Shown: piece after piece, positions 51,116-60,831 of the stretch
How positions within the stretch are numbered: the stretch's first letter is position 1
Layout: each line of letters starts with the position of its first letter
Notes under the pieces: model-generated
The model's database searches: none
What the model saw: only the letters and a program-made list of their open reading frames with translations
What the model was told of the DNA's origin: nothing
Origin: Herbaspirillum rubrisubalbicans
Lineage (GTDB): Bacteria > Pseudomonadota > Gammaproteobacteria > Burkholderiales > Burkholderiaceae_D
Assembly: GCF_003719195.1 (NCBI RefSeq)
Contig: NZ_CP024996.1
Location: forward strand, 1,736,001-1,800,000
Length of the DNA: 64,000 nt
Direction: 5' to 3'
Made by a program: the position numbers and the translations under genes

Positions 51116-51538
51116 TCATGAGGGCGTTCCTGCGGGAGAACAGCAATCCTGCTCTGCCCCCAGTGCATCAAGGATGGGGCAGTCGGGCCGGTGGTCGCCG
51201 TGGCAGTCTTGCACCAGCCGTTCCAGTGTGGCCTTCATGGTCTGCAATTCGTGGATGCGCTGGTCCAGCTCGCCGATGTGGGTCTGCGCCAGTTGCTTGA
51301 CCTTGCGGCTGGAGCGCGACTGGTCCAGCCACAGCCCGATCAGGTCACTCACCTGCGCCATGGAAAAGCCCAACTGGCGCGCCTGCCGCACGAAGCGCAA
51401 TAGATGCACGTCGCGCTGGCCATAGACGCGGTAGCCGGCATCGGAACGGCCGGCCTTGGGGATCAGGCCGGTTTCTTCATAATGGCGGATCATCTTGGCC
51501 GAGACGCCCGAGGCGCTGGCGGCTTCACCGATATTCAT
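51116..51538 (-). CDS. cueR: MerR-family copper efflux regulator
   Basis: ATG 51538 with AGGAG inside the end of copA; 140 residues. HTH start MNIGEAASASGVSAKMIRHYEE and the metal loop DCHGDHRPDCPILDAL carry the two Cys that bind Cu(I), as in CueR/HmrR. A Cys pair (QDCCS) ends the chain. It starts 2 bp past the copA stop codon, so it is expressed with copA and feeds back on the boxes at 53.8-53.9 kb. Confidence 0.9.
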   Translation of the reverse strand: MNIGEAASASGVSAKMIRHYEETGLIPKAGRSDAGYRVYGQRDVHLLRFVRQARQLGFSMAQVSDLIGLWLDQSRSSRKVKQLAQTHIGELDQRIHELQTMKATLERLVQDCHGDHRPDCPILDALGAEQDCCSPAGTPS

Positions 51539-51540
51539 GT

Positions 51541-53784
51541 TCACTCCTGGGGTGTTGCGCCCTGGCGCGGTTGCCAGCGCCGCAGCAGCAGGGCATTGCT
51601 GACGACGCTGACGCTGGAGAAGGCCATGGCGGCGCCGGCCAGCATGGGATTGAGCAGGCCGAAGGCGGCCAGCGGGATGCCGACCAGGTTGTAGATGAAG
51701 GCCCAGAACAGGTTCTGGCGGATCTTGCTATAGGTGCGGCGCGAGATGTCGATGGCGTCGGCCGCCAGCCCGGGGTCGCCATGCATCAAGGTCACGCCGG
51801 CCGCCTGCATGGCCACATCGGTGCCGGTCGACATGGCGATGCCCACATCGGCTGCGGCCAGGGCGGGGGCGTCATTGATGCCGTCGCCCACCATCGCTAC
51901 CACGCGCGCGCCGTTCTCGCGCAGGGTGGTCACGGCCTGGGCCTTGTCCGCCGGCAGCACTTCGGCGCGCACATCCTGGATACCCAGTTCGGCTGCCACC
52001 TGCTGTGCCGCCCCGCGATTGTCGCCACTGAGCATGGCGGTGCGGATGCCCAGCGCGTGCAAGGTGGCGATGGCGGCCTTGGCGCCCGGCTTGAGCTGGT
52101 CGCCAAAGGCCAGCAGGCCCAGCACGACCAGGCCTTGCGCCTGGCGCTCGGCCAGCCAGGACAGCGTGCGGCCCTGGGCCTGCAATTGTTCGGCGCGCGC
52201 TTGCAAAGCCGGGCAGTGGGCCTGCCATTGCTGCATCCAGCGGCTGCTGCCCAGGAGCAGGTGGCGCCCGCCCACCTCGCCTTCGATCCCCAGTCCGGCG
52301 ACGCTCTGCACGTTCTGCGCCTGCCAGGCAGGCAGATCGGGTCGCGCCTGGGCGGCTTCCAGCACGGCGCGACCCAGCGGGTGTTCACTGCGTGCCTGCA
52401 GCGCGGCGGCCAGCGCCAGCAGTTCATCCTGGGGCGTGGTATCGGCTGCTTCCAGCTCCGTCAGGCGCGGCCGACCGACGGTGAGCGTGCCGGTTTTGTC
52501 GAAGGCGATCACCTCCACCCGATGCGCGATTTCCAGCGCCTGGGCATCCTTGATCAGGATGCCGTGGCGCGCTGCCACGCCGGTGCCTGCCATGATGGCG
52601 GTGGGAGTGGCCAGGCCCAGGGCGCAAGGGCAGGCGATGACCATGACCGCCACCGCATTGAGCAGGGCCTGTTGCCAGGCGCTCGTGCTCAGGCCCCAGC
52701 CCAGCAAGGTCGCCAGTGACAGCAGCAGCACGGCCGGTACGAAGACCGCGCTGACCTGGTCCACCAGCCGCTGGATCGGCGCCTTGGCAGCCTGTGCCTG
52801 TTCCACCATGCGCACGATGCGCGCCAGCACGGTTTCGGCGCCGATGGCGGTGGTCTCGAAGAGCAGGACGCCCTCGGCATTGATGGCGCCGGCGGCCAGC
52901 GTGTCGCCTACCTGCTTGGCTTGCGGCCGACTCTCGCCGGTCAGCATGGCCTCATCCAGATGACTACGGCCTTCGCGGATCACGCCATCGACCGGCACCC
53001 GCTCGCCGGGACGCAGCACCACCAGGTCGCCCACCCGCACCTGGGCCAGCGGCAGCTCGATGTCCTGCCCATTGCGGCGCACCCGGGCGCGATCCGGGCG
53101 CAGGGCGTTGAGCGCGGCAATGGCGTCGGCGGTCTGGCGCTTGGCGCGGCCTTCCAGCCATTTGCCCAGCAATACCAGGGTGATCACCACCGCCGAGCTT
53201 TCGAAATACAGGTGCGGCATGACCATCTCATGGCCGGACATGGCCGGCATGGTCAGCCATTGCCAGAGCGAGAGACCATAGGCGGCGCTGGTGCCTAGGG
53301 CCACCAGCAGGTCCATGTTGCCCGAACGCGCGCGCAGCGCGCCCCAGCCGGCGTAATAGAAGCGCCAGCCCAGCCAGAACTGGACCGGCGTGGCCAGCAG
53401 CCATTGCCACAGCGGCGGCAGGCTCCAGGTGACACCCAGCGGGGCCAGCAGCATGGGCAGCACCAGCGGCAGGGACAAGGCCGCCGATAGCGCCACCGGC
53501 CACCAGGAGGGCAGGGTAGGTTGGGCGCTAGAGGGAGCGGCGCTCTGTTCAGGGATGTGCTGGTGCGCCTGGTAACCGGCCTTCTCGATGGCGGCAATCA
53601 GCGTGGCGGGGGGGACGGTCTGGGCCGCGGCGATGCTGGCGCGTTCGGTAGCCAGGTTGACGCTGACCTCGGTGACGCCGGGGATTTTCTTGAGCGCCTT
53701 CTCGACGCGCATCACGCACGAGGCGCAGCTCATGCCTTCGATGTCGATGCTGATCTCGGCGGTGGCAGAGGAAGAATGATTCAT
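51541..53784 (-). CDS. copA: Cu(I)-exporting P-type ATPase
   Basis: ATG 53784 gives 747 residues (the longer reading has an unlikely N-terminus). One HMA domain with CASC (C20, C23), [42 protein letters not shown] and the M-rich TM segments typical of CopA. It pumps Cu(I) out of the cytosol. Its promoter carries a CueR box; cueR follows directly and copZ is divergent. Confidence 0.94.
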   Translation of the reverse strand: MNHSSSATAEISIDIEGMSCASCVMRVEKALKKIPGVTEVSVNLATERASIAAAQTVPPATLIAAIEKAGYQAHQHIPEQSAAPSSAQPTLPSWWPVALSAALSLPLVLPMLLAPLGVTWSLPPLWQWLLATPVQFWLGWRFYYAGWGALRARSGNMDLLVALGTSAAYGLSLWQWLTMPAMSGHEMVMPHLYFESSAVVITLVLLGKWLEGRAKRQTADAIAALNALRPDRARVRRNGQDIELPLAQVRVGDLVVLRPGERVPVDGVIREGRSHLDEAMLTGESRPQAKQVGDTLAAGAINAEGVLLFETTAIGAETVLARIVRMVEQAQAAKAPIQRLVDQVSAVFVPAVLLLSLATLLGWGLSTSAWQQALLNAVAVMVIACPCALGLATPTAIMAGTGVAARHGILIKDAQALEIAHRVEVIAFDKTGTLTVGRPRLTELEAADTTPQDELLALAAALQARSEHPLGRAVLEAAQARPDLPAWQAQNVQSVAGLGIEGEVGGRHLLLGSSRWMQQWQAHCPALQARAEQLQAQGRTLSWLAERQAQGLVVLGLLAFGDQLKPGAKAAIATLHALGIRTAMLSGDNRGAAQQVAAELGIQDVRAEVLPADKAQAVTTLRENGARVVAMVGDGINDAPALAAADVGIAMSTGTDVAMQAAGVTLMHGDPGLAADAIDISRRTYSKIRQNLFWAFIYNLVGIPLAAFGLLNPMLAGAAMAFSSVSVVSNALLLRRWQPRQGATPQE

Positions 53785-53824
53785 GGCGAATGCTCCGGGA
53801 GGATGATCGGATGCCTTTATCTTC

Positions 53825-53846
53825 ATCCTTCCCATGATGGTAAGGT
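53825..53846 (-). promoter_or_regulatory. CueR box in the copA promoter
   Basis: On the minus strand TTGACC overlaps ACCTTACCATCATGGGAAGGAT, a CueR-type dyad, with AAGATA-like -10 about 19-20 bp downstream. It lies 40 bp before the copA start. Confidence 0.75.
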
Positions 53847-53881
53847 CAAGCTGATTGTCGCATGTATCCTAATTCTTGCGC

Positions 53882-53912
53882 TTGACCTTGCCACGGTAGG
53901 AAGGTTTAAGCT
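53882..53912 (+). promoter_or_regulatory. CueR box and promoter of copZ
   Basis: TTGACC (53882-53887), a 19-bp spacer holding the dyad ACCTTGCCACGG...GGAAGGT (53885-53905), and TAAGCT (53907-53912) form a classic CueR-activated promoter facing copZ. Confidence 0.8.
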
Positions 53913-53947
53913 TCCGTCATCGACTTCACTTCATGAAAGGAAACGCC

Positions 53948-54148
53948 ATGAGCACCACCTTCACCGTCAACGACATGACCTGCAACCACTGCGCCGGCGT
54001 CATCACCAAGGCCGTCAAGGAAGTGGACGCCAATGCCAAGGTCGATATCACGGTCGCCGACAAGCGCGTAGTCATCGATAGCAGCCTGCCGGCGCAGAGC
54101 TTTGCCGAGGCCATCGAAGAGGCCGGTTATACGCCCGTAGCTGCCTGA
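53948..54148 (+). CDS. copZ: Copper chaperone CopZ
   Basis: ATG 53948 after AAAGGAAA; 66 residues. HMA fold with NDMTCNHCAG metal site. It carries Cu(I) in the cytosol to the CopA ATPase and CueR. Divergent from copA with a CueR box on each side of the shared gap. It converges on the VWA gene. Confidence 0.93.
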   Translation: MSTTFTVNDMTCNHCAGVITKAVKEVDANAKVDITVADKRVVIDSSLPAQSFAEAIEEAGYTPVAA

Positions 54149-54155
54149 ATCCTAA

Positions 54156-55325
54156 TTATTTGCTCAACAGGCGCATCGCCCCTTCCAGCCCATCCATGGT
54201 GAGCGGGTACATGCGCCCGTTCATCAACTGGCGGATCAGCGCGATCGATTGCCGGTATTGCCATAGCCCTTCCGGTTCCGGGTTCAACCACACGAAATGC
54301 GGGAAGGTGCTGGTGAAACGTTGCAGCCAGTCGGCGCCGGCTTCGGCATTGTTGTATTCCACCGCACCGCCCGGCTGCACGATTTCATAGGGGCTCATGG
54401 TGGCGTCGCCCACGAAGATGAGCTTGGTATCGGGCGTGTACTTGCGCAGCACATCCCAGGTCGAGAAGCGTTCGGCGTGGCGGCGACGGTTGTTCTTCCA
54501 CAGGTAGTCATAGACGCAGTTGTGGAAGTAGAAGAACTCCATGTTCTTGAATTCGGTACGGGCGGCCGAGAACAGCTCTTCGGTGCGGGCGATGTGGTCA
54601 TCCATGGAGCCGCCCACGTCGAACAGCATCAAGACCTTGATCTTGTTCTTGCGCTCGGGCTGCATACGGATGTCGAGATAGCCGGCATTGCTGGCGGTGG
54701 CGCGGATGGTGTCATCCAGCGCCAGTTCTTCATCCAGCCCTTCGCGGGCAAAGCGGCGCAGGCGGCGCAGGGCCACCTTGATGTTGCGCGTGCCCAGTTC
54801 GCGCTGGCCGTCATAGTCCTGGTATTGGCGTTCTTCCCAGACTTTGACCGCGCTACGCTGCCCGCCCTTGCCGCCGATGCGGATGCCTTCCGGGTTGTAG
54901 CCGCCATGGCCGAAGGGCGACACGCCGCCCGTGCCGATCCATTTGCTGCCGCCTTCGTGACGCTCCTTCTGTTCTTCCAGCAATTGCTTCAAGCGCTCCA
55001 TGAGCTTGTCATAGCCGAACTTTTCGACGGCCGCTTTCTGTTCCGGCGTGAGCTCGCGCTGCAATTGCTTGAGCAGCCACTCCAGCGGGATGTCCGGCCG
55101 CTTCTCGAAGATCGTCTCCACGCCCTTGAAGTAGGCGCCGAAGGCACGGTCGAACTTGTCGAAGTTGGCCTCATCCTTGACCAGGGTCAGGCGCGCCAGA
55201 TAGTAGAACTGTTCCAGCGAAGGGACGATGACCTGCTGCTCCATCGCCTCCAGCAGGGTCAGGAATTCCTTGATCGAGGCGGGCACGCCAGCCTGTTTCA
55301 CGGTGTAGAAGAAGTCGATGAGCAT
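54156..55325 (-). CDS. VWA-domain protein, CoxE-like
   Basis: A 389-residue protein. The C-terminal half is a von Willebrand A domain with MIDAS residues in LMLFDVGGSMDDH and FVGDATMSPYE. The N-terminal part is helical (VKQAGVPASIKEFLTLLEAMEQQ). CoxE-like VWA proteins work with MoxR AAA ATPases (here two genes upstream) as chaperones that insert metal cofactors or remodel complexes. The target is unknown. It is in one minus-strand operon with the MoxR gene. Confidence 0.88.
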   Translation of the reverse strand: MLIDFFYTVKQAGVPASIKEFLTLLEAMEQQVIVPSLEQFYYLARLTLVKDEANFDKFDRAFGAYFKGVETIFEKRPDIPLEWLLKQLQRELTPEQKAAVEKFGYDKLMERLKQLLEEQKERHEGGSKWIGTGGVSPFGHGGYNPEGIRIGGKGGQRSAVKVWEERQYQDYDGQRELGTRNIKVALRRLRRFAREGLDEELALDDTIRATASNAGYLDIRMQPERKNKIKVLMLFDVGGSMDDHIARTEELFSAARTEFKNMEFFYFHNCVYDYLWKNNRRRHAERFSTWDVLRKYTPDTKLIFVGDATMSPYEIVQPGGAVEYNNAEAGADWLQRFTSTFPHFVWLNPEPEGLWQYRQSIALIRQLMNGRMYPLTMDGLEGAMRLLSK

Positions 55326-55346
55326 GGAGCAAAGCGCCTTGGCGCC

Positions 55347-55934
55347 TCAACGGCCCAGCTTGAATTGCAGGTGGCGGCGCACGGTCGGCCATTCGGATTG
55401 GATGATGGAAAACACCACCGTGTCGCGATAGGAGCCATCGGGCATCCGCTGGTGATTGCGCAGGATGCCATCCTGCTTGGCGCCCAGCCGGGCGATGGCC
55501 GCGCGTGATTGCTGGTTCATCCAGTGGGTGCGGAATTCGACGGCGATGCAGTGCATGTCTTCGAAGGCGTGCGTGAGCAGCATCAGCTTGCACTCGGTAT
55601 TGATGCCGGTACGCTGGGCGCTAGCGGCGTACCAGGTGGAGCCGATCTCGACCCGGCGATGCGCTGCATCGGCATTCATGTAGGTGGTCATGCCGCACAA
55701 GGCGCCGGTATCGTTGCGGCGGATCACGAAGGGCAACATGCTGCCCTGCTGTTGGAGATGCAGACGGCGTTCGATCTCGGCGCGCATGTTCTCCGGCTTG
55801 GGGATGGCTGTGTACCAGAGCTTCCAGAGCTTGCCGTCGGAGACGGCGGCGATGAGTGCATCGTGGTGCTCGGGATGCAGCGGCTCAATGGTGGCGAACT
55901 GGCCCTTCAAGGTGATCGGCGAGAGGAATTGCAT
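55347..55934 (-). CDS. GNAT-family N-acetyltransferase
   Basis: A 195-residue protein with GNAT features like RimJ/RimL (FVIRRNDTGALCGMTTYMNADAAHRRVEIGSTW, then NTECKLMLLTHAFE, the acetyl-CoA region). It likely acetylates a small molecule or a protein N-terminus. It sits between the MoxR ATPase and the VWA protein, an unusual insert in this pair. Confidence 0.85.
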   Translation of the reverse strand: MQFLSPITLKGQFATIEPLHPEHHDALIAAVSDGKLWKLWYTAIPKPENMRAEIERRLHLQQQGSMLPFVIRRNDTGALCGMTTYMNADAAHRRVEIGSTWYAASAQRTGINTECKLMLLTHAFEDMHCIAVEFRTHWMNQQSRAAIARLGAKQDGILRNHQRMPDGSYRDTVVFSIIQSEWPTVRRHLQFKLGR

Positions 55935-55960
55935 GACGGCTCCGGGAGTTCAGCGAAAGT

Positions 55961-56836
55961 TCAGCGATGGTTGCGCGACATGAAGACCAGTCGCTCGAAC
56001 AGTTGCACATCCTGCTCGTTCTTGAGCAGTGCGCCATGCAGGGGCGGCACCACGGCCTGGTGGTCCTGGCTGTGCAGGGCTTCGGGCGGGATGTCCTCGG
56101 CCATGAGCAGCTTCAACCAATCGATCAGTTCCGAGGTCGAGGGCTTCTTCTTGATGCCGGGCACTTCGCGCACCTGGTAGAAGGCTTCCAGCGCCTGGGC
56201 CAGCAGCTCGCGCTTGAGGTGCGGGAAGTGCACATCGACGATCTGCTGCATGGTTTGTTTGTCGGGGAACTTGATGTAGTGGAAGAAGCAGCGGCGCAGG
56301 AAGGCGTCCGGCAATTCCTTCTCGTTGTTGGAGGTGATCACCACCAGCGGGCGATGCCGCGCCTGCACCAGTTCGCGCGTCTCGTAGACGTAGAACTCCA
56401 TGCGGTCGATCTCGCGCAGCAGATCGTTGGGGAATTCGATGTCGGCCTTGTCGATTTCATCGATGAGCACCACCACCGGTTCTTCCGACGTGAAGGCTTG
56501 CCACAGCACACCCTTGACGATGTAGTTGTGGATGTCCTTGACCCGCTCATCGCCCAGTTGCGAGTCGCGCAGGCGCGAGACCGCATCGTATTCATACAGG
56601 CCCTGCTGGGCCTTGGTGGTGGATTTGATGTGCCATTGCAGCAGGGGCCGGCCCAGCGCTGCGGCCACTTCCTCGGCCAGCATGGTCTTGCCGGTGCCGG
56701 GTTCGCCCTTGATGAGCAGCGGACGTTGCAGGGTGAGGGCGGCGTTGACCGCCAGCTTGAGGTCATCGGTGGCGACATAGTTGTCGCTACCGGTAAAGCG
56801 GGCCGGATGGCCGGGAACGGCGGAATGATCTGGCAT
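55961..56836 (-). CDS. MoxR-family AAA+ ATPase
   Basis: ATG 56836 after AAGGACC; 291 residues. Walker A GEPGTGKT, Walker B VVVLIDEIDKAD, sensor VITSNNEKELPDAFLRRC and the MoxR C-terminal lid are present. With the VWA protein it forms a MoxR-VWA type chaperone pair. The extra upstream residues of the frame are unlikely to be translated. It is divergent from the Gcr-family gene. Confidence 0.9.
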   Translation of the reverse strand: MPDHSAVPGHPARFTGSDNYVATDDLKLAVNAALTLQRPLLIKGEPGTGKTMLAEEVAAALGRPLLQWHIKSTTKAQQGLYEYDAVSRLRDSQLGDERVKDIHNYIVKGVLWQAFTSEEPVVVLIDEIDKADIEFPNDLLREIDRMEFYVYETRELVQARHRPLVVITSNNEKELPDAFLRRCFFHYIKFPDKQTMQQIVDVHFPHLKRELLAQALEAFYQVREVPGIKKKPSTSELIDWLKLLMAEDIPPEALHSQDHQAVVPPLHGALLKNEQDVQLFERLVFMSRNHR

Positions 56837-57029
56837 GGAGGCGGTCCTTGTCAGGTGGCTGGGGTCGCGGCGTCGGATGGATGTTGTACTGCAGCAGAGG
56901 TGGCGCGCGTTGCTTCGAGTATAAGGGAAAACCGGCGGCTTCCCGCAGTCGCTTGAAATTGGCGAAATCGTTCCTATATCAGGGGCTACGCATGTTTCAA
57001 AAGGACAGCGCCGCTGGCGCTCACTGCCT

Positions 57030-59273
57030 ATGAAATTTCTTTTCTTCAAGATGCTGGTGGTGTGGAGGCGGATGCGCCACGGGATGCAGGCGCGCTACAT
57101 GGACCGCCAGGACGTCGGCCGGCAGCTGGAAGTCTTGATGCGGCGCATCGACCCTGCGGCCAGTTGGCACGAACGCGCCAACTGGATGATCGACGTGGCC
57201 GAATGGCTGCGTCACCGGCCCGCAGTCTCGCTGCTGGATCGCCAGGCGTGGCACCAGGTGCGCCGGCAACGACTGGTCATCATGCTGGACTGGCTGGACC
57301 AGCACCGCGATGTGCGCCGTGCGGTGCAGAACGCGCTGCAAAAGACCCTGCGCGAAGCCAACGGCCCCGAACTCTTTTCCACCACCGGCCTGCCGCACGA
57401 GCCCGGCTTCTTCGGCGAACTCTCGGAGCGTCTGGCGCGCCTGATCCTGCCGCGCCATCTCTCGCCCACCGACCTGTCCTCGCTTTTTACTGCCATGTTC
57501 CCCGACCCGGACGATGCCGCCTGGTTGCTGGAGCTGGACAATGATTTGCTGGTGCGGCTGTGGAAGCTGATGGCCGACGATGGCATCTCGCACATGTACT
57601 GGCAGCAGATCGAGGAAGCCATTACCTACCTCACCACCACCGTGGTGGCCGATGGCATCAGCCCGGCCTTCCGCCAGCGCCTGGAACCCAAGATGCCCAT
57701 GCGCGCCACGCCGTTCCTGGCCCTGCGGCGCGAAATGGAAAGCTGGCTGCGCGCGCAACCGGGCGACCTGGGCGCGCTGCGCAGCGTGCGCATGTTGGTG
57801 GCCGTGTGTCATGCGCAGACCGATCGCATCTATGCGCATCTGGATGAATATGGTGTCTCGGTCAGCCTGGTCTATCGCGTCGAACGTATGCGTGCGCACC
57901 TGCAACGCATCGGCCGTCTGATCGACGTGCGCTCGGGCGTGCCGGGGCCGCTCATCAGCCCGGCTGTTCCCGGACTGGCTGCCAAAGCTGGTGCGGGCGC
58001 CGGGCGGATGCAGTTGCTGCTGTGTGACCTCATTGCTGCCCACCACCATCGCGATTCGGTACGCGGCCTGATGCGGCGCAGCTTTGCGCTGCTGGCGCGC
58101 AAGATGGTGGAGCGCAATGCCGACCACCGCGAGCAAGCCATCGCCCGCGATGGTGCCGGCTATCGCAAGGTGATGCGCGCGGGTCTCTTGGGGGGCGCGG
58201 TGATCGCCGGGACGGCGCTGGTCAAGCAGAGCCTGTCCACGCTGGGCGTGGTGCACTTCGTCGATGGGGCGCTGGCTTCGCTCAACTACGCCGCCAGTTT
58301 CCTGCTCATTGCCGCGCTGGGCGGCGTGCTGGCCACGCGCCAGCCAGCGGTGACGGCACCGGCTCTGGCCTCACGCATGGGGGACCTGGATACCGAGGGG
58401 ATGCGTGAGTTGATCGCCGAGTCGGGGCAATTGCTGCGCTCGCAATCGGCCGGCATCTTCGGCAACCTGCTGGCGGTGATTCCGGTCACGGCGGCGCTGT
58501 GCACTCTGGGTTGGTTCGCGCTGGGCGGCAAGCCCATGTCGCTGGAGACGGCGCGCCAGACGCTGGCGTCGCTCTCGCTGGTGGGCCCTACGCCCCTGTA
58601 TGCCGCCCTGACCGGTGTACTGCTATGGCTGGCCAGCCTGGCGGCGGGCTTTGCCGATAACTGGTTTGCCCTGCGCCGGGTGCGTGAAGTGGTCTCCAAC
58701 CATCGCCGCCTGGTGCATGGCCTGGGCCCCTTGCGCGCCCAGCGCTGCGCGGCCTGGCTGGAACGCAACGTCGCCACCGTCGCCGGCAGCCTGGCGCTGG
58801 CGCTGCTGTTGGGCATGGCGCCGGTGGTGGCGGCCTTCTTCAGCCTGCCGCTGGATATCCGTCATGTCACGCTGGCCGCAGGCACGCTGACGGCGGCCGT
58901 TTTCAGCCTGGGCTGGAGCGCCTTGCTGACGCCGGCGTTCTGGCTGGCTGCCGGTGGCGTGGCCGTCACGGCCATGCTGTCGGTGGCGGTGGCCTTCGCG
59001 TTCGCCCTGGCCCTGGCGCTGCGCTCGCGCGACCTGCCGCGGCGCGCCCGCAACGTCGCCATGCGGGCGGTGTTGCGTCGCTTCATCATCCGGCCTTTAT
59101 TCTTCATTCTTCCCCTGCCGGCCCATGCGGCGGTGCAGGATGAGTCCGAGGATGACGATGAGGATGACGATGATGGAACGGACGGTCCGCACGGGGATGA
59201 CCCGGAGCCGCGCCTGGCTTCACTTGAGCATCGGAAGGATATGCATATTCAGGCAAGTCGCCAGGTCGCCTGA
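57030..59273 (+). CDS. Gcr-family protein (labelled site-specific recombinase) with many membrane helices
   Basis: A 747-residue protein that fits the family annotated as site-specific recombinase Gcr. The sequence argues against a recombinase: a soluble N-terminal ~380 residues is followed by at least six strong membrane helices (for example LLGGAVIAGTALV, YAASFLLIAALGGVLA, LAVIPVTAALCTLGWFAL, AAFFSLPL, MLSVAVAFAFALALAL). No tyrosine- or serine-recombinase catalytic motif is seen. An acidic tail (DESEDDDEDDDDGTDG) ends the protein. Function unknown; a membrane role is more likely than DNA recombination. Confidence 0.8.
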   Translation: MKFLFFKMLVVWRRMRHGMQARYMDRQDVGRQLEVLMRRIDPAASWHERANWMIDVAEWLRHRPAVSLLDRQAWHQVRRQRLVIMLDWLDQHRDVRRAVQNALQKTLREANGPELFSTTGLPHEPGFFGELSERLARLILPRHLSPTDLSSLFTAMFPDPDDAAWLLELDNDLLVRLWKLMADDGISHMYWQQIEEAITYLTTTVVADGISPAFRQRLEPKMPMRATPFLALRREMESWLRAQPGDLGALRSVRMLVAVCHAQTDRIYAHLDEYGVSVSLVYRVERMRAHLQRIGRLIDVRSGVPGPLISPAVPGLAAKAGAGAGRMQLLLCDLIAAHHHRDSVRGLMRRSFALLARKMVERNADHREQAIARDGAGYRKVMRAGLLGGAVIAGTALVKQSLSTLGVVHFVDGALASLNYAASFLLIAALGGVLATRQPAVTAPALASRMGDLDTEGMRELIAESGQLLRSQSAGIFGNLLAVIPVTAALCTLGWFALGGKPMSLETARQTLASLSLVGPTPLYAALTGVLLWLASLAAGFADNWFALRRVREVVSNHRRLVHGLGPLRAQRCAAWLERNVATVAGSLALALLLGMAPVVAAFFSLPLDIRHVTLAAGTLTAAVFSLGWSALLTPAFWLAAGGVAVTAMLSVAVAFAFALALALRSRDLPRRARNVAMRAVLRRFIIRPLFFILPLPAHAAVQDESEDDDEDDDDGTDGPHGDDPEPRLASLEHRKDMHIQASRQVA

Positions 59274-59637
59274 ACTTGGCATGGGTTTGGAGTCGGGGGC
59301 GTTCATATTGCGCTGCATATAAGTGGTCTTTGCGGTGGTCTTCCTTGCCTGGTGCGGGTTTGCGGACGATCTGCAGGGTTTGCCGGCAGGGATGACGCTG
59401 CCGATTTTATTGGTTAGAATCAAATCGTTTTTTGCGCAAGGCAGGGGGAGTGGAGAGACACGCTTGAGCCGAGGCATCGGTTGAGCCATAGCAGAACAGC
59501 CAAACCTGCAACACCAGGGCAATCGAACAAGCACGATAAAGTTTGCCTCTGGCAGCAAAAGATGTGTTTCGTCGGGTGTCCGTTGCGCCGAGGTTGGGCG
59601 GGGCGGATGGCAAGTCCAATCACCTTACCCTGCTCAC
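59274..59637. other. Intergenic region before the cytochrome genes
   Basis: About 360 bp without a believable gene on either strand. A T/A-rich patch near 59400-59435 may hold the promoter of the cytochrome pair. Confidence 0.4.
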
Positions 59638-59958
59638 ATGAAAAAACACCTCGTGTTTCTTGCCTTCGTCGGCGTGTTCGGCAGTGCGTCTGCGGCGGAC
59701 ATCGTCGGCAATGCCAAGGCTGCTGAAAACAAAATCTCCAACTGCATCGGTTGCCACGGCATCCCAGGCTACAAAGCCAGCTATCCCGAGGTCTACCAGG
59801 TACCGATGCTGGGTGGCCAGTCTGCCAAGTACATCGAAAACGCGTTGCACGCCTACCAGAAGGGGGAGCGCAAGCATCCTTCGATGATGGGCGTGGCCGC
59901 TAGCCTGTCGGACCAGGATATCGCCGACCTGGCCGCCTACTATTCGCAGCAGAAGTAA
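59638..59958 (+). CDS. Small periplasmic cytochrome c
   Basis: A 106-residue protein with signal peptide (VFLAFVGVFGSASA) and one heme motif CIGCH; the axial Met is in YQVPMLGGQSAKYIENAL or HPSMMGVA. Class I cytochrome c fold of the type found beside terminal oxidases or as electron carriers. It is followed 14 bp later by a second cytochrome gene. Confidence 0.9.
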   Translation: MKKHLVFLAFVGVFGSASAADIVGNAKAAENKISNCIGCHGIPGYKASYPEVYQVPMLGGQSAKYIENALHAYQKGERKHPSMMGVAASLSDQDIADLAAYYSQQK

Positions 59959-59972
59959 GGGGGAGCCACGCA

Positions 59973-60326
59973 ATGAAGAACAACCTGATTGCCCTCGCGC
60001 TGCTGGCCGCCACGGCCCTGCTGGCGCAGGCGGCTGGTGCAGCCGACCTGGCCAATGGCCGTGCCCAGCTGGAGAAGTACAACTGCGCCTCCTGCCACGG
60101 CAAGGACTACAACTCGCCCACCGACCCCGGCACGCCCAAGCTGGCCGGCCAGCACGCGGACTACCTCAAGCACGCCCTGACCGCCTACCGGCGCGGCGAC
60201 AGCGCCATGAACGGTCGCAACAATGCCGTCATGTCGCCCAATGCCAAGCCGCTGTCGGATCGCGACATCAACGACATCGCCGCTTATCTGCACAGCCTGC
60301 CCGGGACGCTGGTGGTGCGCAAGTAA
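59973..60326 (+). CDS. Second small periplasmic cytochrome c
   Basis: A 117-residue paralogue of the preceding protein with signal peptide (LLAATALLAQAAGA) and heme motif CASCH; PKLAGQHADYLKHALTAYRRG matches the first cytochrome's helix. The pair probably carries electrons together in the periplasm. No oxidase gene is adjacent. Confidence 0.9.
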   Translation: MKNNLIALALLAATALLAQAAGAADLANGRAQLEKYNCASCHGKDYNSPTDPGTPKLAGQHADYLKHALTAYRRGDSAMNGRNNAVMSPNAKPLSDRDINDIAAYLHSLPGTLVVRK

Positions 60327-60399
60327 GGCCGGTTCTGGATGAACCAAAGCTGCTCCATTGCTGGATGAAGGCGTGGTTTTTTTTTCGTACCAGCCGGGA

Positions 60400-60831
60400 T
60401 TATCCCTGCGCGCGCCGCTTGATATTCTCGATATAAGCCGCCCCATCCGGCGGCAAACCATTGCGCTGGGCATTCCAGATCATCTCCCCCAGGGCTTCCA
60501 TGATCTCGTGATGGGCCTCATGTTCCGAGCCGCGGCGCTGCGCCAGCAACTGGAAAGCGCCGCGGATGCCGGGCGGCTGGTCGATGGAGATCTGTTCCGT
60601 GATCGACAGGTGCATCGATAGATGCAGGAAGGGATTGCTGCGCCCCTGTTCGACCGAATAGTCGGCGGCCAGCGCTTGCTCGACGTCGCGCAATGCATCG
60701 TGGTATTCCGGGTGCTGCAGGATCCAGTCGCGGGCGATGGCCTCCAGGGGCGTCAGCACCAGGTTGCCTTGGTGCTTGCGGTAGGCTTCGCAGAAGAAGC
60801 GGCGGACATCGTGCTGGGACGGGGTGAACAT
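60400..60831 (-). CDS. DUF1841 family protein
   Basis: A 143-residue soluble protein matching DUF1841: FFCEAYRKHQGNLVLTPLEAIARDWI, HLSMHLSITEQISIDQPPGIR, EHEAHHEIMEALGEMIWNAQRNGLPPD. The conserved His-rich HLSMHLSI and HEAHHEIME suggest metal binding. The family is widespread in betaproteobacteria; its function is unknown. It stands alone. Confidence 0.88.
   Translation of the reverse strand: MFTPSQHDVRRFFCEAYRKHQGNLVLTPLEAIARDWILQHPEYHDALRDVEQALAADYSVEQGRSNPFLHLSMHLSITEQISIDQPPGIRGAFQLLAQRRGSEHEAHHEIMEALGEMIWNAQRNGLPPDGAAYIENIKRRAQG

Noticed and set aside
54297-56956. Long + strand frames across the VWA, GNAT and MoxR genes
   Set aside because: They are shadows of three minus-strand genes with intact motifs.
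57021-58256. A 411-codon minus frame over the Gcr-family gene
   Set aside because: His/Gln-rich mirror translation; the + strand frame has coherent membrane helices and matches a known family.
57030-59273. Gcr-family gene as evidence of a mobile element
   Set aside because: The protein is a multi-pass membrane protein without recombinase motifs; no att sites or element genes adjoin it.
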